Shown piece by piece: positions 45,591-57,415 of a DNA stretch of 64,000 nucleotides. The notes under the pieces are model-generated. The model had not been told where the DNA came from and made no database searches. It was given only the letters and a program-made list of their open reading frames with translations. A program made the translations under genes and the position numbers. This DNA is from Datura wrightii. Lineage: Eukaryota; Streptophyta; Magnoliopsida; Solanales; Solanaceae. The stretch spans positions 151,850,501-151,914,500 of the forward strand of contig JASDFA010000016.1 of NCBI GenBank assembly GCA_035772735.1. The letters run 5' to 3'. Every line of letters starts with the position of its first letter. Position 1 is the stretch's first letter.

Positions 45591-47750
45591 TACCCCGGAA
45601 GTGCTTAGGTGTAGACCTAGAAGTGAAAAGTTGAAAACTGTGGAAATCTAGGAAAAAAGTTGCAAGACAAGAGGAACAATGACTCGTGGTATGTAACCAC
45701 GAGCCGTTGTAAGCATCCGTGGTAAGAGGCTAGGCCTGGTGACAATGTAGACAATGGGCGTCACAACAATCCATTGTTAGAAGGGATGATCCGTTATCAG
45801 GAGTCATGGTAGGGCAGTGGGATTTAGCAGTGGAGATGACGGATGGATACCACGACCTGTTGTAGGATACAATGAGTCGTGAGGCTCGTTATGAAGGAGT
45901 TTTGAGTTTCAGAAGAAGGAACCATGATTGATTGAATGACCCGTTGGTCGATATGATGAGACATCATGTATGTTCGTTGGTTGGTTCCGGAAGTAGTCTT
46001 TAAAAAGTTCATGTGACAAGCAATAGGACGAGTCGTCGTTGGTTCCAATGACCCGTTAGTGCCGTCCGTTGGTTCAATGCGGCTAGATTTCAGGGCAGGT
46101 TCATCAAGGGTAATTTTGACTTTTTCATGATATGAGGCCCTAAACTACGTCGTTTTGGCTAGGGAAAGATGGTTTTTAAATAAAATGACCTATTCTTAAC
46201 AAGAATATTGAAAGGTGACCTAAGGAGATTTTAAGTTCTTCTCTTCAATTTTTCCAAATTCAATCTTGGGCTTCAAAGGAGAGTTAGAATTTGATAATCT
46301 CAAGTATGTAAGGTGGTCATTAATGGGTGAATTCTTCCTTACCCATGCTCCTACTCTATGATTCTACTTAAAATTTTTCAAAATCTCATGGGCTTTTGTA
46401 ATTTATTTATAAAAATCAAATGATTTAATTATGGGTTTTGTGATTTTGAAATATTATCATAATCTATGGATTCTGATCATCTTTTGGGATTTAAATTGCT
46501 TATAATATTGTTGATTTTTTATGTTCTAAGAAATTAAGCTTAATTATGCATGCCCCATGATGAATCGATTTATGATCCATTTTCCCAATGATGTTCTTTA
46601 CAAGCCCAGCATGAATTATATTTTAAATTATGAATTTATTATGTTATCCATTATAATTTTATGAAATTTAAGTTATATGCATGATCTATATATATGTATG
46701 AATCTTATTAATCATGAATTATGTTTTTGCCCGACTCACGGGCCTCATGTCATGGCTAGTTCCAATATGTTCAAGCATGTTTACTATAATCATGATTTAA
46801 CTAGCCCATGAACTCATATATGTATTATTATGAGCACTATATATGTTTTGGGAGTAGTATTGAACACTGAGTAGGTTCAGGTCACAAATTAAGCCCCGAA
46901 TCTCATGAACTACGTGCCACCGTAGGTATGTTGGGAGACTTCATGTTAGTCCGTAGCCTAAATGGACCTTTTCATGGTTATATCACACTTTCATGGTCCT
47001 ACCCTTGGCAAGGTATGGACACCCTCCCAACTACGGTTACAAGTCGGGCTTCGTGTGTGCTCATATGGGGTATGTCGGTTAAGAGAATCTCCCACTGTTC
47101 CTCATGATTTATGTATGTTGACTCAAGTCATTTTAAGTAAATCTCTTCTATTATGATTATGATTATGTTTATGTTACAAATGTTTTGAAAACCTTGAGTC
47201 GTATGATATGTTATTATGATTTATGAAACGAGCATGATGTCCTACTCTTGTGATTATTTATAAATTTAATATATGCTTTAAATGTACATTTTACTTACCT
47301 TGCATACTCAGTACATTCCATGTAGTGACCACATACTTTGTATGTTATATCATTTCATGATATAGTTCCCAGTTCTCTGGCTCATCCTCACCCGTAGATA
47401 GTTTCAGATTTCCTCTCAGCGCTCTTTGTGAGTTCTCATGTTTCAAAGGCTGTATGTTCATACTCTATGTTGTTCTTTCAGTTTTCTGGATGTTGGATTA
47501 GTTGGAGAGTTGTCCCATCAATTCTTCCTTCATGTTCAGAGGCTTAGCAGACCTGCAAGTTGTATTCAGTCCTATTGTATAAGTCTTGTACTGATCTTTT
47601 CCTTTGGCTACATTATGATTACGTTCTTATATGTTATGTCTTCCGTTCATGTGATTGGATTAGATTTACGCTCATGCCATGGGTCGACATGGAGTCTATC
47701 GGGGTTCCTTATTCCATGTCTATGATCCGGGTGTATGTTTAGGTCGTGAA
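45591..47750 (+). repeat. 5' LTR of RT10
   Basis: About 2.16 kb, start near TACCCCGGAAGTGC, end GGTCGTGAA. Start placed where ORF-T homology stops. Distantly matches the RT14 LTR (58047-60216). GC-rich block with ACTCGTGGT/ACCACGAG arms and CCGTTGGT repeats at 45680-46080. Confidence 0.75.
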
Positions 47751-47755
47751 AAACT

Positions 47756-47768
47756 TGGTATCAAAGCC
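47756..47768 (+). other. Primer binding site of RT10 (tRNA-Met type)
   Basis: TGGTATCAAAGCC, one change from TGGTATCAGAGC. Confidence 0.88.
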
Positions 47769-47958
47769 ATAGGTTGAGGTGTCCTTGGGATTCTGAAAGT
47801 CGCGTTAAGTAGAGTCCTTTTCATGGGTGTGAAGCGCACCGCACTTATAACCAAGAGTCTACTAGACGTTTAGGAAATGTTCCCTTTCTTTATGATCTAT
47901 GTCATGCGATGAGCGTCCTTTACTCTTCTAATTCATGTTATTCACATTTTTCATAATC

Positions 47959-48817
47959 ATGCCTCCACGTTGAGTAAATTCTAGGAGAAAAAGAAATGAA
48001 AATGATCATGAGGGTGCCCATGATAGTGAGCATCAGCCAGCTCCACCCTATCACGAGGAGCACATATCAGAGCTAGCCACCCATGCTGAGTTTAGGGTAG
48101 CGATTTAGATGCTGGCATAAGCCATGAATGCCCAGGTCCAGAATTAGATGGTGGCACATTTCCCTCAGAATGGGAATGCAGCGGCAGCTAGGGTGAGGGA
48201 TATCTTGGGGATGAACCCTCCGGAGTTCACGGGGTCAAAGGTGGACTAGGATCCATATGATTTCAGTAAGAAGATTCTGAAGATCACCCAGGTTATGGGG
48301 GTGAATGATGGGTAATGCACTGACTTGACCTCCTATCAGCTAAAGGAGGTAGCACACATATGGTTTAAGGAATAGAGGGATGCCAGGGCGGCAGGTGTAG
48401 GCCCGATAGGTTGGGATGAGTTTCACACTGCATTCATGGATCGGTTCTTGCATGGGGAGATGAGGGAGCTCAAGGTGGCCGAGTTTGTTAATCTGAAGCA
48501 AGATAACATGTCTGTCCAGGAGTATGCATTTGAATTCACCCGGCTATCTAAATATGCTCTGGAGTTGCTGGTAGATCAGCGAGCTCGGGTGAGCCATTTT
48601 GTGCATGGGATAGCAGATTACTTGGACAAGGATTGTTGAATCACCATGCTTCACTGGGACATTGATTTTCCCCATATTGTATTGCATGCACAGCTGATGG
48701 AGTCACTCTACGGGAGGCAGAGAGAGGCCAAGAGGGCCAGGACTGACAGCTATGGGGTTTCTCAGGCCAGGTTAGGGGGTGGACCACATCAGCAGACCCA
48801 ACACAGGTCCATTGCTC
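47959..48817 (+). pseudogene. gag of RT10, first part (capsid core), before RT11
   Basis: ATG at 47959 (M-P-P-R then a stop, where RT14 has M-A-P-R-K). Core: M-N-P-P-E-F-T-G-S-K-V-D, I-T-Q-V-M-G-V-N, Y-Q-L-K-E-V-A-H-I-W-F-K-E, then open 48436-48639: M-D-R-F-L...E-M-R-E-L-K-V-A-E-F-V-N-L-K-Q-D-N-M-S-V and the F-x-x-L-S-K-Y-A end. Nearly all stops are TAG or TGA at former Trp/Gln/Arg codons, as expected from C-to-T decay. Confidence 0.87.
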
Positions 48818-50219
48818 TGATCTTGGGCAGATTGATATGCCCAAGTGATACTCAAACGTATCATTTTCGCCTTGTTTATTGTGCAATGTGTATACATTTT
48901 CATGTAATTGGTAATAAAATGTGAATTTATACTAACCAACATGATTAGCATTGTTTTGTAGGTAAAACATGATTTTTAGGAGCTAAAATGCATGTTGGAA
49001 CAATATCGGAGTTGGACTTGGATGCCAGCACGGAAAAGACATTGGAATGCACAATGTAAAGGGGCTCCGCGATGGAGCCGTGCCACGCTACCATCACGAA
49101 GGCACACTGCATGGAGGATGAATTAATTTGGCAATTTCCAGTGAAGCCTCGCGACAGCTCCGTGGCACGGAGGCAAGCCTCCGCATTGCATGCCGTGCCA
49201 CGTTGAGGCTATATTCCCGGACCCTGGATTTCCAGTGAGGGTCCGCGTCCACGCCGTGTCACGAAGGTAGTGCTCCGCGTTGGCCCTCGTGACACGTTGC
49301 TTGTTATTCCGGGAAAAATTCCCACTAGTATAAATAGAACACTTAGGCTTATTTTTAAGAAATTCAGACTTGGTGGAGCAAGGACGTGGGTTACAGGCAG
49401 TTGAGGGACGAAAAAGCTAAGGGTTTTTCTCTCTTTCTTTCTTCTTTCAATCAATTGTTTGTATGATTAACACTTGTTTTAGGATGATTAATCCACAAAT
49501 GAGTGGCTAATTCTCTTCCTTGCTGAGGTTGTGAACAATGGTGATGAATTTTGATTATTGAATTGTATGGTTTTTCTTCTTCTTCTTCTATGTTGTTCTA
49601 TTAATTCTTGTTTCTACTGCATTAGTGTGTGGCCGACATTAATGTACATCTAAAAAGTCCAATTTCACTCGAGAGAGCAAGAAATTGGAAAGTTGTGAAT
49701 TAATAGGGTATTGTTCTTAGCTTGATTTGGGAAAATTGGGTTTTGATGTGCTTTCCTGATAGAAATATACTTGAAAGCCATATTAGTCAATTTAGGAACC
49801 GGAATTGTATTGCTAGGTCATAAATTGCATTTGATCACAGAAATGTAGACGAATGGTTTATAATTCTAAAGTGAGATTAAATACGAGAGTTTTAATCTCT
49901 AGGCTAATGTTCTTGGCTAGCAACAGGAAGAGAAGATTAACCAAATTATGATTGTAATCAAGTTCATTACTTTTTTTTAACCTTGGCATGCTCATATCCA
50001 TAGTTTGAATTTACAGTAAATAGTTGTTAATAGTTTTAGTATATAATTTATAAACAAAAATTATTTAACTTTTGGTTACGTTGTTGTCAGCACAATTAGA
50101 AGTAAGCTAGAATATAGTATACTCAAGCAATTTTACTTATCCAGAGTCTCCTTGGTTCGATACTTGGATTACTTAGCCACTTTATTACTTGTTTGACCAC
50201 GTGCACTTGCGTGTCGGTT
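48818..50219 (+). repeat. RT11: lone LTR inserted in RT10 gag
   Basis: Same family as the RT6 3' LTR, opposite strand. Start TGATCTTGGGC, end near TTGCGTGTCGGTT; 1.40 kb against 1.40 kb in RT6, so complete. Neither flank shows a polypurine tract or primer site, and RT10 gag continues on both sides, so it is a solo LTR. Flanks TGCTC and TTAAC do not match as a target duplication. Confidence 0.83.
49255..49336 (+). promoter_or_regulatory. LTR promoter of RT11 with hairpin upstream of the TATA box
   Basis: Arms CGTGTCACGA (49255-49264) and TCGTGACACG (49287-49296), then CCCACTAG and TATAAATA at 49329-49336. Counterpart of 24802-24884. Confidence 0.7.
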
Positions 50220-50524
50220 TTAACCTATACCAAACCACTGGACAAGTTTTGGCTAGCACACCATCCAAGTTCAGGGGAGATCAGAAGAGCAGGGCTACAG
50301 GCTCGAGTGATCATGGTAGCATGCAGGTGGAGCGCACTTTTCCAGTTTGTGCGAAGTGCGACAAGAATCATCCTGGAAAGTGCTTGGTCGGTGCGGATGC
50401 TTGTTTCGAGTGTGGCAAACCCAGGCACAGGATCAAAGATTTCCCTGCAACCAGTTTTGCTGCTCCAACAGCACGACTCCCTCAGCAGGGCGCCTCTACT
50501 AGTTCAGCAGGTGGTCAGTGCTAA
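50220..50524 (+). pseudogene. gag of RT10, second part (nucleocapsid zinc knuckle)
   Basis: Open to the stop at 50522-50524. Contains C-A-K-C-x5-G-K-C and then C-F-E-C-G-K-P-R-H-R-I-K-D-F: a CCHC zinc knuckle (C-x2-C-x4-H-x4-C) whose last Cys is replaced by Phe. Binds the element RNA in intact relatives. Confidence 0.85.
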
Positions 50525-50900
50525 AACAGGTTTTATGCCCTAGTGCCTTGCCAGGAGTAGGAGGTTTCACTAGATGTGGTCATGGGTATGTTGCAAGTTT
50601 TCCATATTGATGCTTATGATTTGTTAGATCCAGGAGCTACTTTTTCTTTTGTGACCCCTTACATTGCTAGTAGTTTTGGAGTTAGTCCTAAAATTCTGTC
50701 AGAACCGTTCTTCATATCTACTCCAGTTGGTGAATCAGTGGTAGGTAGGCGGGTATATAGAGGGTTTCCCATCACATTGTTGCATAAGGTTACCTCCGCA
50801 GACTTAGTAGAGTTGGCCATGACAGACTTTGATATCATCTTCAGTATGGATTGGTAGTTTGCATGTTATGCTTTGATTAATTGTAGAAACCGTGTGGTGG
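50525..50900 (+). pseudogene. Aspartic protease region of RT10
   Basis: Open 50576-50857. Active-site loop D-L-L-D-P-G-A-T-F-S-F-V-T-P is intact by motif. The flap region R-V-Y-R-G-F-P-I-T-L follows, then M-T-D-F-D-I-I-F-S-M-D-W (I-L-G-M-D-W in relatives) at its end, followed by a stop. The best preserved protease in the window. Confidence 0.87.
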
Positions 50901-51750
50901 AATTCCGATTTCCGGGTGAGAGTTCTGGAATGGAAAGGTAATTCCATTGTACCAGCCGATCGGTTTATTTCATATCTTATGGCTAGGAAAATGATCTCTA
51001 AGGGTTGCATGTACCACCTAGTTAGGATTAAGGATGTAGAGTCCGAGACCCCGACTATTCAGTCAGTTCTAGTGGTGTGTGAGTATCCGGAGGTTTTCCT
51101 CGATAATTTGCTAGGTGTTCCTTAGGAAAGGTAAATTGATTTCGGTGTTGATTTATTACCCGTTACGTAGCCTATCTCTATTCCTCCTTGTAGGATGGCT
51201 CCAACCGAGCTAAAAGAGTTAAAGAACAATTGAAGGACTTGTTGGATAAGGGTTTCATTAGACTGAGCAAGTCTCCATGGGGTGCACCGGTTCTCTTTTT
51301 TTGAAAGAAGGATGGATCACTTCAGATGTCTATTGATTATCGGCAGTTGAATAAGGTCACTATAAAGAACAGGTACCTCTTGCCCATGATTGATAATTTA
51401 TTTGACCAGCTCCAAGGTGCCAGGTGTTTCTCAAAGATAGATCTCAGGTCCAGGTATCACCAGCTCAATGTTCGGGAGAGCGATATCCCAAAGACAGCCT
51501 TCAGAACAAGGTATGGCCATTATGAGTTTGTAGTTATGTCATTTGGACTAACCAATGATCCTGCATCTTTTATGGACCTGATGAACAGGGTGTTCAAGAA
51601 ATATCTAGACATGATCATGATCGTGTTCATCGATGACATTCTTATATACTCCCGGAGCAAGGAGGAGCATGCCGCTTATTTGGGATAGTGCAGCAGACTC
51701 TCAAGGATCGTTAGTTGTATGCAAAGTTTAGCAAGTCTGAATTTTGGCTA
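50901..51750 (+). pseudogene. Reverse transcriptase region of RT10
   Basis: Upstream frameshifts in 50901-51320 with C-E-Y-P-E-V-F-x-D, then open 51326-51688: M-S-I-D-Y-R-Q-L-N-K-V-T-I-K-N-R-Y, C-F-S-K-I-D-L-R-S-R-Y-H-Q, K-T-A-F-R-T-R-Y-G-H-Y-E-F and M-I-V-F-I-D-D-I-L-I-Y-S. Both catalytic Asp of FIDD and the upstream K-I-D-L Asp are kept. Del/Tekay-like. Confidence 0.9.
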
Positions 51751-52400
51751 GATTCGGTGGCATTTCTGGGCCATATGGTATCAAGGGAGGGCATAAAGGT
51801 AGACTCTCAAAAAATCGAAGCGGTGAAAAATTGGCCCAGACTAGTGAATCCTTCATAAATTCAGAGTTTCTTGGGCCTAGTAGGCTACTACCAAAGATCT
51901 GTTGAGGGTTTTTCATCAATTTCATCCCCAGTGACCAGGTTGACTCAGAAAAAGATAAAGTTCCAATGGTCGGAGACTTGTAAGGAAAGTTTCCAGGATG
52001 TGAAGACCCGACTCACTTCAGCACGAGTGTTGACTTTACTAGACGGTAGGGATGGCTTTGTTGTATATTGTGATGTTTCGAGAGTCAGACTGGGATGTTT
52101 GTTGATGCATTATGGGAAAGTAATAGTATATGCCTCTCGACATCTGAAAGTTCACAAAAAGAATTACCTGACCCATGATCTCGAGTTGGCTGTGGTGGTG
52201 TTTGCATTGAAGATATGACGGCATTACTTGTATGGGGTCCACATGGACGTGATCACGAATCACAAGAGCCTGCAGTATGTGTTCATGCAGAAAGATCTCA
52301 ATCTTCGGCAAAGGAGGTGGTTGGAGTTATTAAAGGACTATGATATAAGTGTTCTTTACCACCTGGGCAAGGCTGATGTGGTGGCGGATGCACTTAGTAG
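51751..52400 (+). pseudogene. RNase H region of RT10
   Basis: Connection: V-G-Y-Y-Q-R-S-V-E-G-F-S (51871 on). RNase H: F-V-V-Y-C-D-V-S (Asp kept), T-H-D-L-E-L-A-V-V-V-F-A-L-K-I then a stop (52216) in place of Trp. The second acidic residue, normally F-T-D-H-K-S-L-Q-Y, reads V-I-T-N-H-K-S-L-Q-Y: Asp to Asn. End K-A-D-V-V-A-D-A-L-S-R-L is intact. Confidence 0.9.
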
Positions 52401-52905
52401 GCTCTCTATGGAGTGTGTGTCCCAAGTGAATGATGGAAAGAAGGAGTTTGTGAAAGATGTCCACCGGCTTGCAATGTTGGGAGTTAGATTGATCGATTCA
52501 ACCGATGGCAGCATTGTTGTGTAGAATGGGTCAAAATCGTCCTTGGTGGTTGATGTCAAATCTAAGAAAGATGAGGACCCAATTTTGAGGAAGATGAAAT
52601 AAGCAATGAGGAGTCAAAAGGTGGAGGTTTTCTCCCAAGGGGAAGATGGTGTTCTACGATACCATGGTTGTCTATGTGTCCCAGACGTTTATAATTTGAG
52701 AGTTCGGATATTGCTTGAGGCACATGGTACCATATATTCCATCCATCTGGGATCCATGAAGATGTATTGGGACTTTCGAGAAATCTATTAGTGGGATGGT
52801 ATGATGAAGGATATTGTAGAGTTTGTATCCAAATGTCCAAACTGTCAGCAATTGAAGGTCGAGCATCAAAGGTTGGGAGGCATACTTTAGGACATCAACA
52901 TTCCC
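52401..52905 (+). pseudogene. Integrase zinc-binding start of RT10, truncated
   Basis: R-I-L-L-E-A-H-x-T-I-Y-S-I-H-L-G-S-x-K-M-Y (His pair), then C-P-N-C-Q-Q-L-K-V-E-H-Q-R (Cys pair): a complete HHCC module. The frame then meets D-I-N-I-P and changes to antisense Athila protease at about 52905. The catalytic core is absent. Confidence 0.87.
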
Positions 52906-54014
52906 ACATCGAAGTTAAGTTCACCCCATTCCGCATCAATTAATGCCCTTCTGGAGGTTAAGAATGGATGCCCCAGAATGATGGAGACGTCAAAGTCAAC
53001 TTCACAATCCAAAATGACAAAGTCCTCCGGAAAGATGAAGTTGTCCACCTTCACAAGGACATCAATTAAAATGTCTATTATGTGTCTTTACTGTGTAGTC
53101 GGCCATAAGTAGCTGCATCATTGTCCATTTGGGCGCTCCAAGGCCCATCTACTTAAAATTGTGAGCGGCATCAAGTTTATGCTCATGACTAAGTCATCCA
53201 GAGCCTTTCTAAAATTGAAAGACCCCACAGTAGATGGAATAGTAAAAGCCATGTGATACTCCTTTTTTGTGCTAATGAGTGTGTGACTACAGCACAGCAA
53301 TGGTGCATATCATCTAACTTTTCAAAGCTTACCGCCCTTGTCTTTGTCACTAACTCTTTCATCCACTTTACATTGCTAGTAATTTGTTCAAGTGCGTCAA
53401 TCAATGGAATATTCATCGAGAGTTGCTTTAGAATGGCCAAGAATATTTGCAACTTACTCTCTTTGACCTTTTTCTTAATCTTCTGAGGGAAATGAGGGCG
53501 TGGCCTCAGAATGGGATCATCTTGCTTCTAGATTTCCACTTCCTTCTTCTTTTCAGTGATGAGGACTAGTATCTTGAGGTCAAAAGATTTTATCACTGCT
53601 ACAACACCCATGTCTATGATAGGCTGCTCATCTAGCATAGTCCCGCTCCTAGTAGTGATGGCCATGCAATGATCCTCATTTCTAGGGCTTGGACAATATC
53701 ACTTGGCAAGATCTCTTTTTGTCTCTAATTAAGTGTTGTAGAGTCTTATCCCATTTGATGCTCCAACTACTTAATGGATATGAAATGTGAATCCACCAGC
53801 TGACTCAAACTAGATAGTTCTTAGCACATCTCTTTAATTCCTATTTAAGTAGAGTCAAACTTTTTCAGCATCTTCCTCATCATATTCTCCATCCTCGCAC
53901 CATCACCTTGATCATCAAAGTGCCAAGATTTTCATGCCTTTCTACTTAAGGGCAATGGTGGAGACGACGGAATATCAAGCTAGTGATAGCCCATCATTTT
54001 GGCCACCAGACGAC
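52906..54014 (-). pseudogene. RT12: Athila-like gag C-terminus and protease
   Basis: Sense 54014-52906. Gag middle and end: M-E-N-M-M-R-K-M-L-K-K, then I-F-L-A-I-L-K-Q-L-S-M-N-I-P-L-I-D-A-L-E-Q (53189-53452). Protease: active-site loop D-D-L-V-M-S-I-N-L-M-P-L (53118-53300) where relatives have C-D-L-G-A-S-I-N-L-M-P-L, so the catalytic Gly is lost. Then V-L-V-K-V-D-N-F-I-F-P-E-D-F and I-I-L-G-H-P-F-L to R-A-L-I-D-A-E-W-G-E-L (about 52920). Cut at both ends (RT10, RT13). Confidence 0.83.
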
Positions 54015-55441
54015 TGATAATGTCCAAATTCACTCCTTGTAAAGAGAGAGTGTAAATGGTCGTTGGCAAAACAAATATATCCGACGAGTGTCAGGGTCGA
54101 ACCCATAGGAAATAGTACTTAGATAGCACAAAAGTTGTCTATCAAGTCAAAATAAGAAGCATCATTGTATTGAAAGCAAACAAGTAAAAATTTAGGGGTT
54201 TAAAGGATTACAATTAAAATTTAAAAACAACTATTGATCAATCAACAAAATAACTAACTTGAATTACAAATGTGAGCAAGAGCTAGGGGTATGCTTTTGA
54301 ATAGGGCATCAATTGTCTAAGAATTGACTAGGAAATTGAATTATTACTCATAAATATAAATAATCATGGACGAGATGGCACACGATGTTTTTCAACCACT
54401 TGGGTGACTTTTGCCTCGGGTTTTCTCAGACCCCAAGGTACCATACAATACATCAATTAAGACCTGGGTCAGATTTGAGCTATTTCTAATCTTAAATCTC
54501 TTATGGGTGTATGATTATGGGTTCTAGCTATCTCTAGCCTAACCCCAAACAATCAACACACAATTATCCACCATTGCTTTGTCACCCATAATTTCTCTTT
54601 TTCAAGAAAAAATAGAGTAAATAGACATAACCCACATTTGCAACTATGAGTAATTAAATTATAAATTGGGAGAATGCTACATATTTATATTAAATGAGTA
54701 GCTCTATGATCAATCTAGAAACACCCAATTTAATTTTAACCCCAATCTTGCACACACCCTAGCAAAGAGATTTCGCTACTCATTGATGAAAAATACAAAA
54801 TTATATTAACAATCAAAATCATAACATTCATCATCAAGAGTTAATTTCAAGCTCACAGTTGTCTTCAATGGAGGTTTTTACCTTGAAGAAGAAGAAGAAA
54901 ATGCTACTCAATATTTATTTCTCTAACTCTCTAAAAATCTGCTATGGAATAATTGGTGCTTTCTAGAGAATATATAGAAAAAGGTTTAAAAAATACTCCT
55001 CAAATTCTATGTTGGACAATTTTACTCTTTTGAAGGTGGCCTCACTTGCGGGTCACAGGTGTCCTGCTGGTGCCTATCCACGGAACCCCGCTGCGTCGCA
55101 GGTGCAGTGGAAGTGACTCTGGGTCTAGATGGCATTGGCACTGGCAGTTCACATGTGTTGACCTTCATTTTGCAAGTGCAGCTTCAACTCTGGTCTAGTA
55201 TGCTCCTGCCTTTTAGCCTACATTTCACCAACTCTATCCTATGGAGCGCCGGTCCCATTCGGTCAAGCTTCAATCCTTTTCTTTAATTCCATGCTTTTAT
55301 CCAAGTTCTTACTTTCTCTCCTTAAATTAAATACCTGCAGAAATTAAAGAGAAAGAGCATAAAATTCTCTCAAATGAATTCAAAACTAAGAAAAAGCTCA
55401 TGTTTAAAAGCCTAATGAGTTAGTAAATTACCAACTCATCA
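54015..55441 (-). repeat. 3' LTR of RT13
   Basis: 1.43 kb, third copy of the RT2 LTR family. Keeps the correct terminal bases: plus-strand start TGATAATGTCC and end ACTCATCA. The 29-base inverted repeat is at 55413-55441. Its GC-rich block (about 55040-55260) differs from those of RT2. Confidence 0.85.
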
Positions 55442-55470
55442 AACCCCCAAGCCTGAACCACTGCTTGTCC
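55442..55470 (-). other. Polypurine tract of RT13
   Basis: Sense GGTTCAGGCTTGGGGGTT directly before TGATGAG; CTTGAGGACAAGCAG landmark upstream. Confidence 0.85.
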
Positions 55471-57415
55471 TCAAGTAACGCAGTTCTTTACATTTGAACT
55501 TTAGGAATAAGCATGTCATATGAGATTATGCACAAGGGACCACTACGACCTAGACAACCCAAAGATTGCTCATCAACACACACAAAAAAGAGAAGACTCA
55601 ACACTTTATGCAAATGCTTCAGGAGATAACCACAATCAATTGGCACGATTCACATTTGATTCCTTCATTCAAAACAAGGGGCATTGTTGGTCAGAGCAAT
55701 CCTATATAGTATCTTAAGTCAATAAAAATTCACATTCAAAGTTTGCCTTCAAGATCACAACAATTTTTCTCAATCATATCTTTTGGCATGTGCAATCATG
55801 TTCCCCAAGGAGGTGATGCTACTCAATCAATTCATACATAAGGGATTATAGAATGAAACAATTATGCTCACTCTCACGAAAAAATTCTCATACACATAAC
55901 TTGACCCATAGGCTTGCTCTTCATGTAACTCTGCACTAATGTAGAGTTGCTATACTTAAAATCAATTAGGACTTGGAGGTCATGATGTAGGCTAGGGGTA
56001 AAGGTTGGAAGACTTTTAAGTTCTAGTGACTAGAACCTCCCTAATGCGTTTTTGTGAATCTTATTCCATGCTACATTTTCTTATGAGGTTATCCTCACTT
56101 TATCTCTCCTTGAACATCATTTCCACTTTTGAAACAAGGGCCTTCCTTATCTCTCTGTAGTAACCACTTTTAATCTTGTTTGAGAAAGAGGTAGCACCTT
56201 TTTATAATTCTGCTTTTTTCACCCAAATAATTCATTCATTCTTTTCATAATGTGGTGCAACTTCATATTGAAGTTCACATCATTTTTTCCATTTTCGTTT
56301 TTGCAACCCCAAAACTTAGGATTTTGCCTCATCTTTTGCTTTTATATTCCCACACTTTTGGGACTTCGAGCATCATTTTTGCATTTCTTCTCACAACTAG
56401 CAATAGGTAGGATGGGTGCCAAAGAGGGATTACAAAAGGGGTAATAGGCTTGTAATATGGTCTCCAAGGAAAATATTTAAAGGGTCAACATTTTCTAGAA
56501 AGGGTTCATGCTCAAGGAGTAAAGTAGTTATCCAAAAGAAAGCCTAAAATCATCTTCCAAGTGCAACTACCTCTAGGATTTCACCTTGAGCCACAATTGG
56601 AGAAAGTTCTAGACAATCCTTCATGCAAGATAATTCAACTAAAACCTTTCCCATAAAGCATCACCCTCCAAGGGGTTCACACCATTTTCATCACCACATC
56701 AAGAGTCAAAACAAGATAACATGAGAATCAAGAAGCCAAAAGAAGCATGTATAATTTATGGAAAAAGAGTACTCAACTCTCCAATTCAAATGCCCCTTTC
56801 ATTCTCAAAGTTCATTTTTTTCAACAGCCATGCCATTTAAGAAAATTTTTCTGGTGGTACCTCTCGGAAGCCATTGCAATAATTTACTCAAAAGAACTTA
56901 AACTCGACATTTTCCCTTAAGAGTCTCCTCTCAATCCATCATTGAGAAATGCCACCTGATTCAACAACAAAAGAAAAGAAAAGAAAATCGCTCCTCAGGA
57001 AAGAACCATGGTATAAAGAAAACTCTTGGAGTTTATTCACTAACTATAATAATTAAAAGGTGATAATCAAAACATGGGTCAACATTCGACCCAATTAATG
57101 GCACTAATAATTTTTCCTTCATTGCATGCCTGACAAGGGCAACAACCAACCAACCACAGTATCACAAAAGAAAATCGAATCAGCCCGGTAAAAGAATTCG
57201 ACCAAAATTATAAAGTACAAATCATCCAAAACATCATAAATTCCAACCGGCAAGGGCAACACAAATATCAACAACAAGCCCAAAAAGGGCAGAACAACTC
57301 AATAAAAACCATAAGAGAGAAAAAGAGAGCTCAATCCACCCCCAACTAAAATAATAAATTATCCCCAATGTATGCATGAAAAATAGAAATGGCAGCAAGG
57401 AACTCCGATAAGTGG
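55471..57415 (-). other. Non-coding 3' interior of RT13
   Basis: About 1.9 kb, collinear with RT2 4431-6424. AT-rich; no frame of interest on the sense strand. Confidence 0.7.

Larger units (their letters stand above)
45591..52905 (+). mobile_element. RT10: Del/Tekay-like element, 5' LTR to integrase start
   Basis: Plus-strand: LTR 45591-47750, primer site, gag (split by RT11), protease, RT, RNase H and the HHCC module of integrase. It ends abruptly at about 52905 against RT12, so the rest of integrase and the 3' LTR are lost. Confidence 0.82.

Noticed and set aside
47438..47742. 95-codon hydrophobic frame resembling a membrane protein
   Set aside because: Within the U5 part of the RT10 LTR. 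T-rich LTR sequence gives Phe/Leu/Tyr-rich translations; the RT14 LTR does not keep it.
54015..55441. Reading this LTR as the 5' LTR of RT12 (gag-protease follows it in sense)
   Set aside because: No tRNA-Asp primer site lies between the LTR end and gag, and the N-terminal gag is missing. The polypurine tract on the other side shows it is the 3' LTR of RT13.
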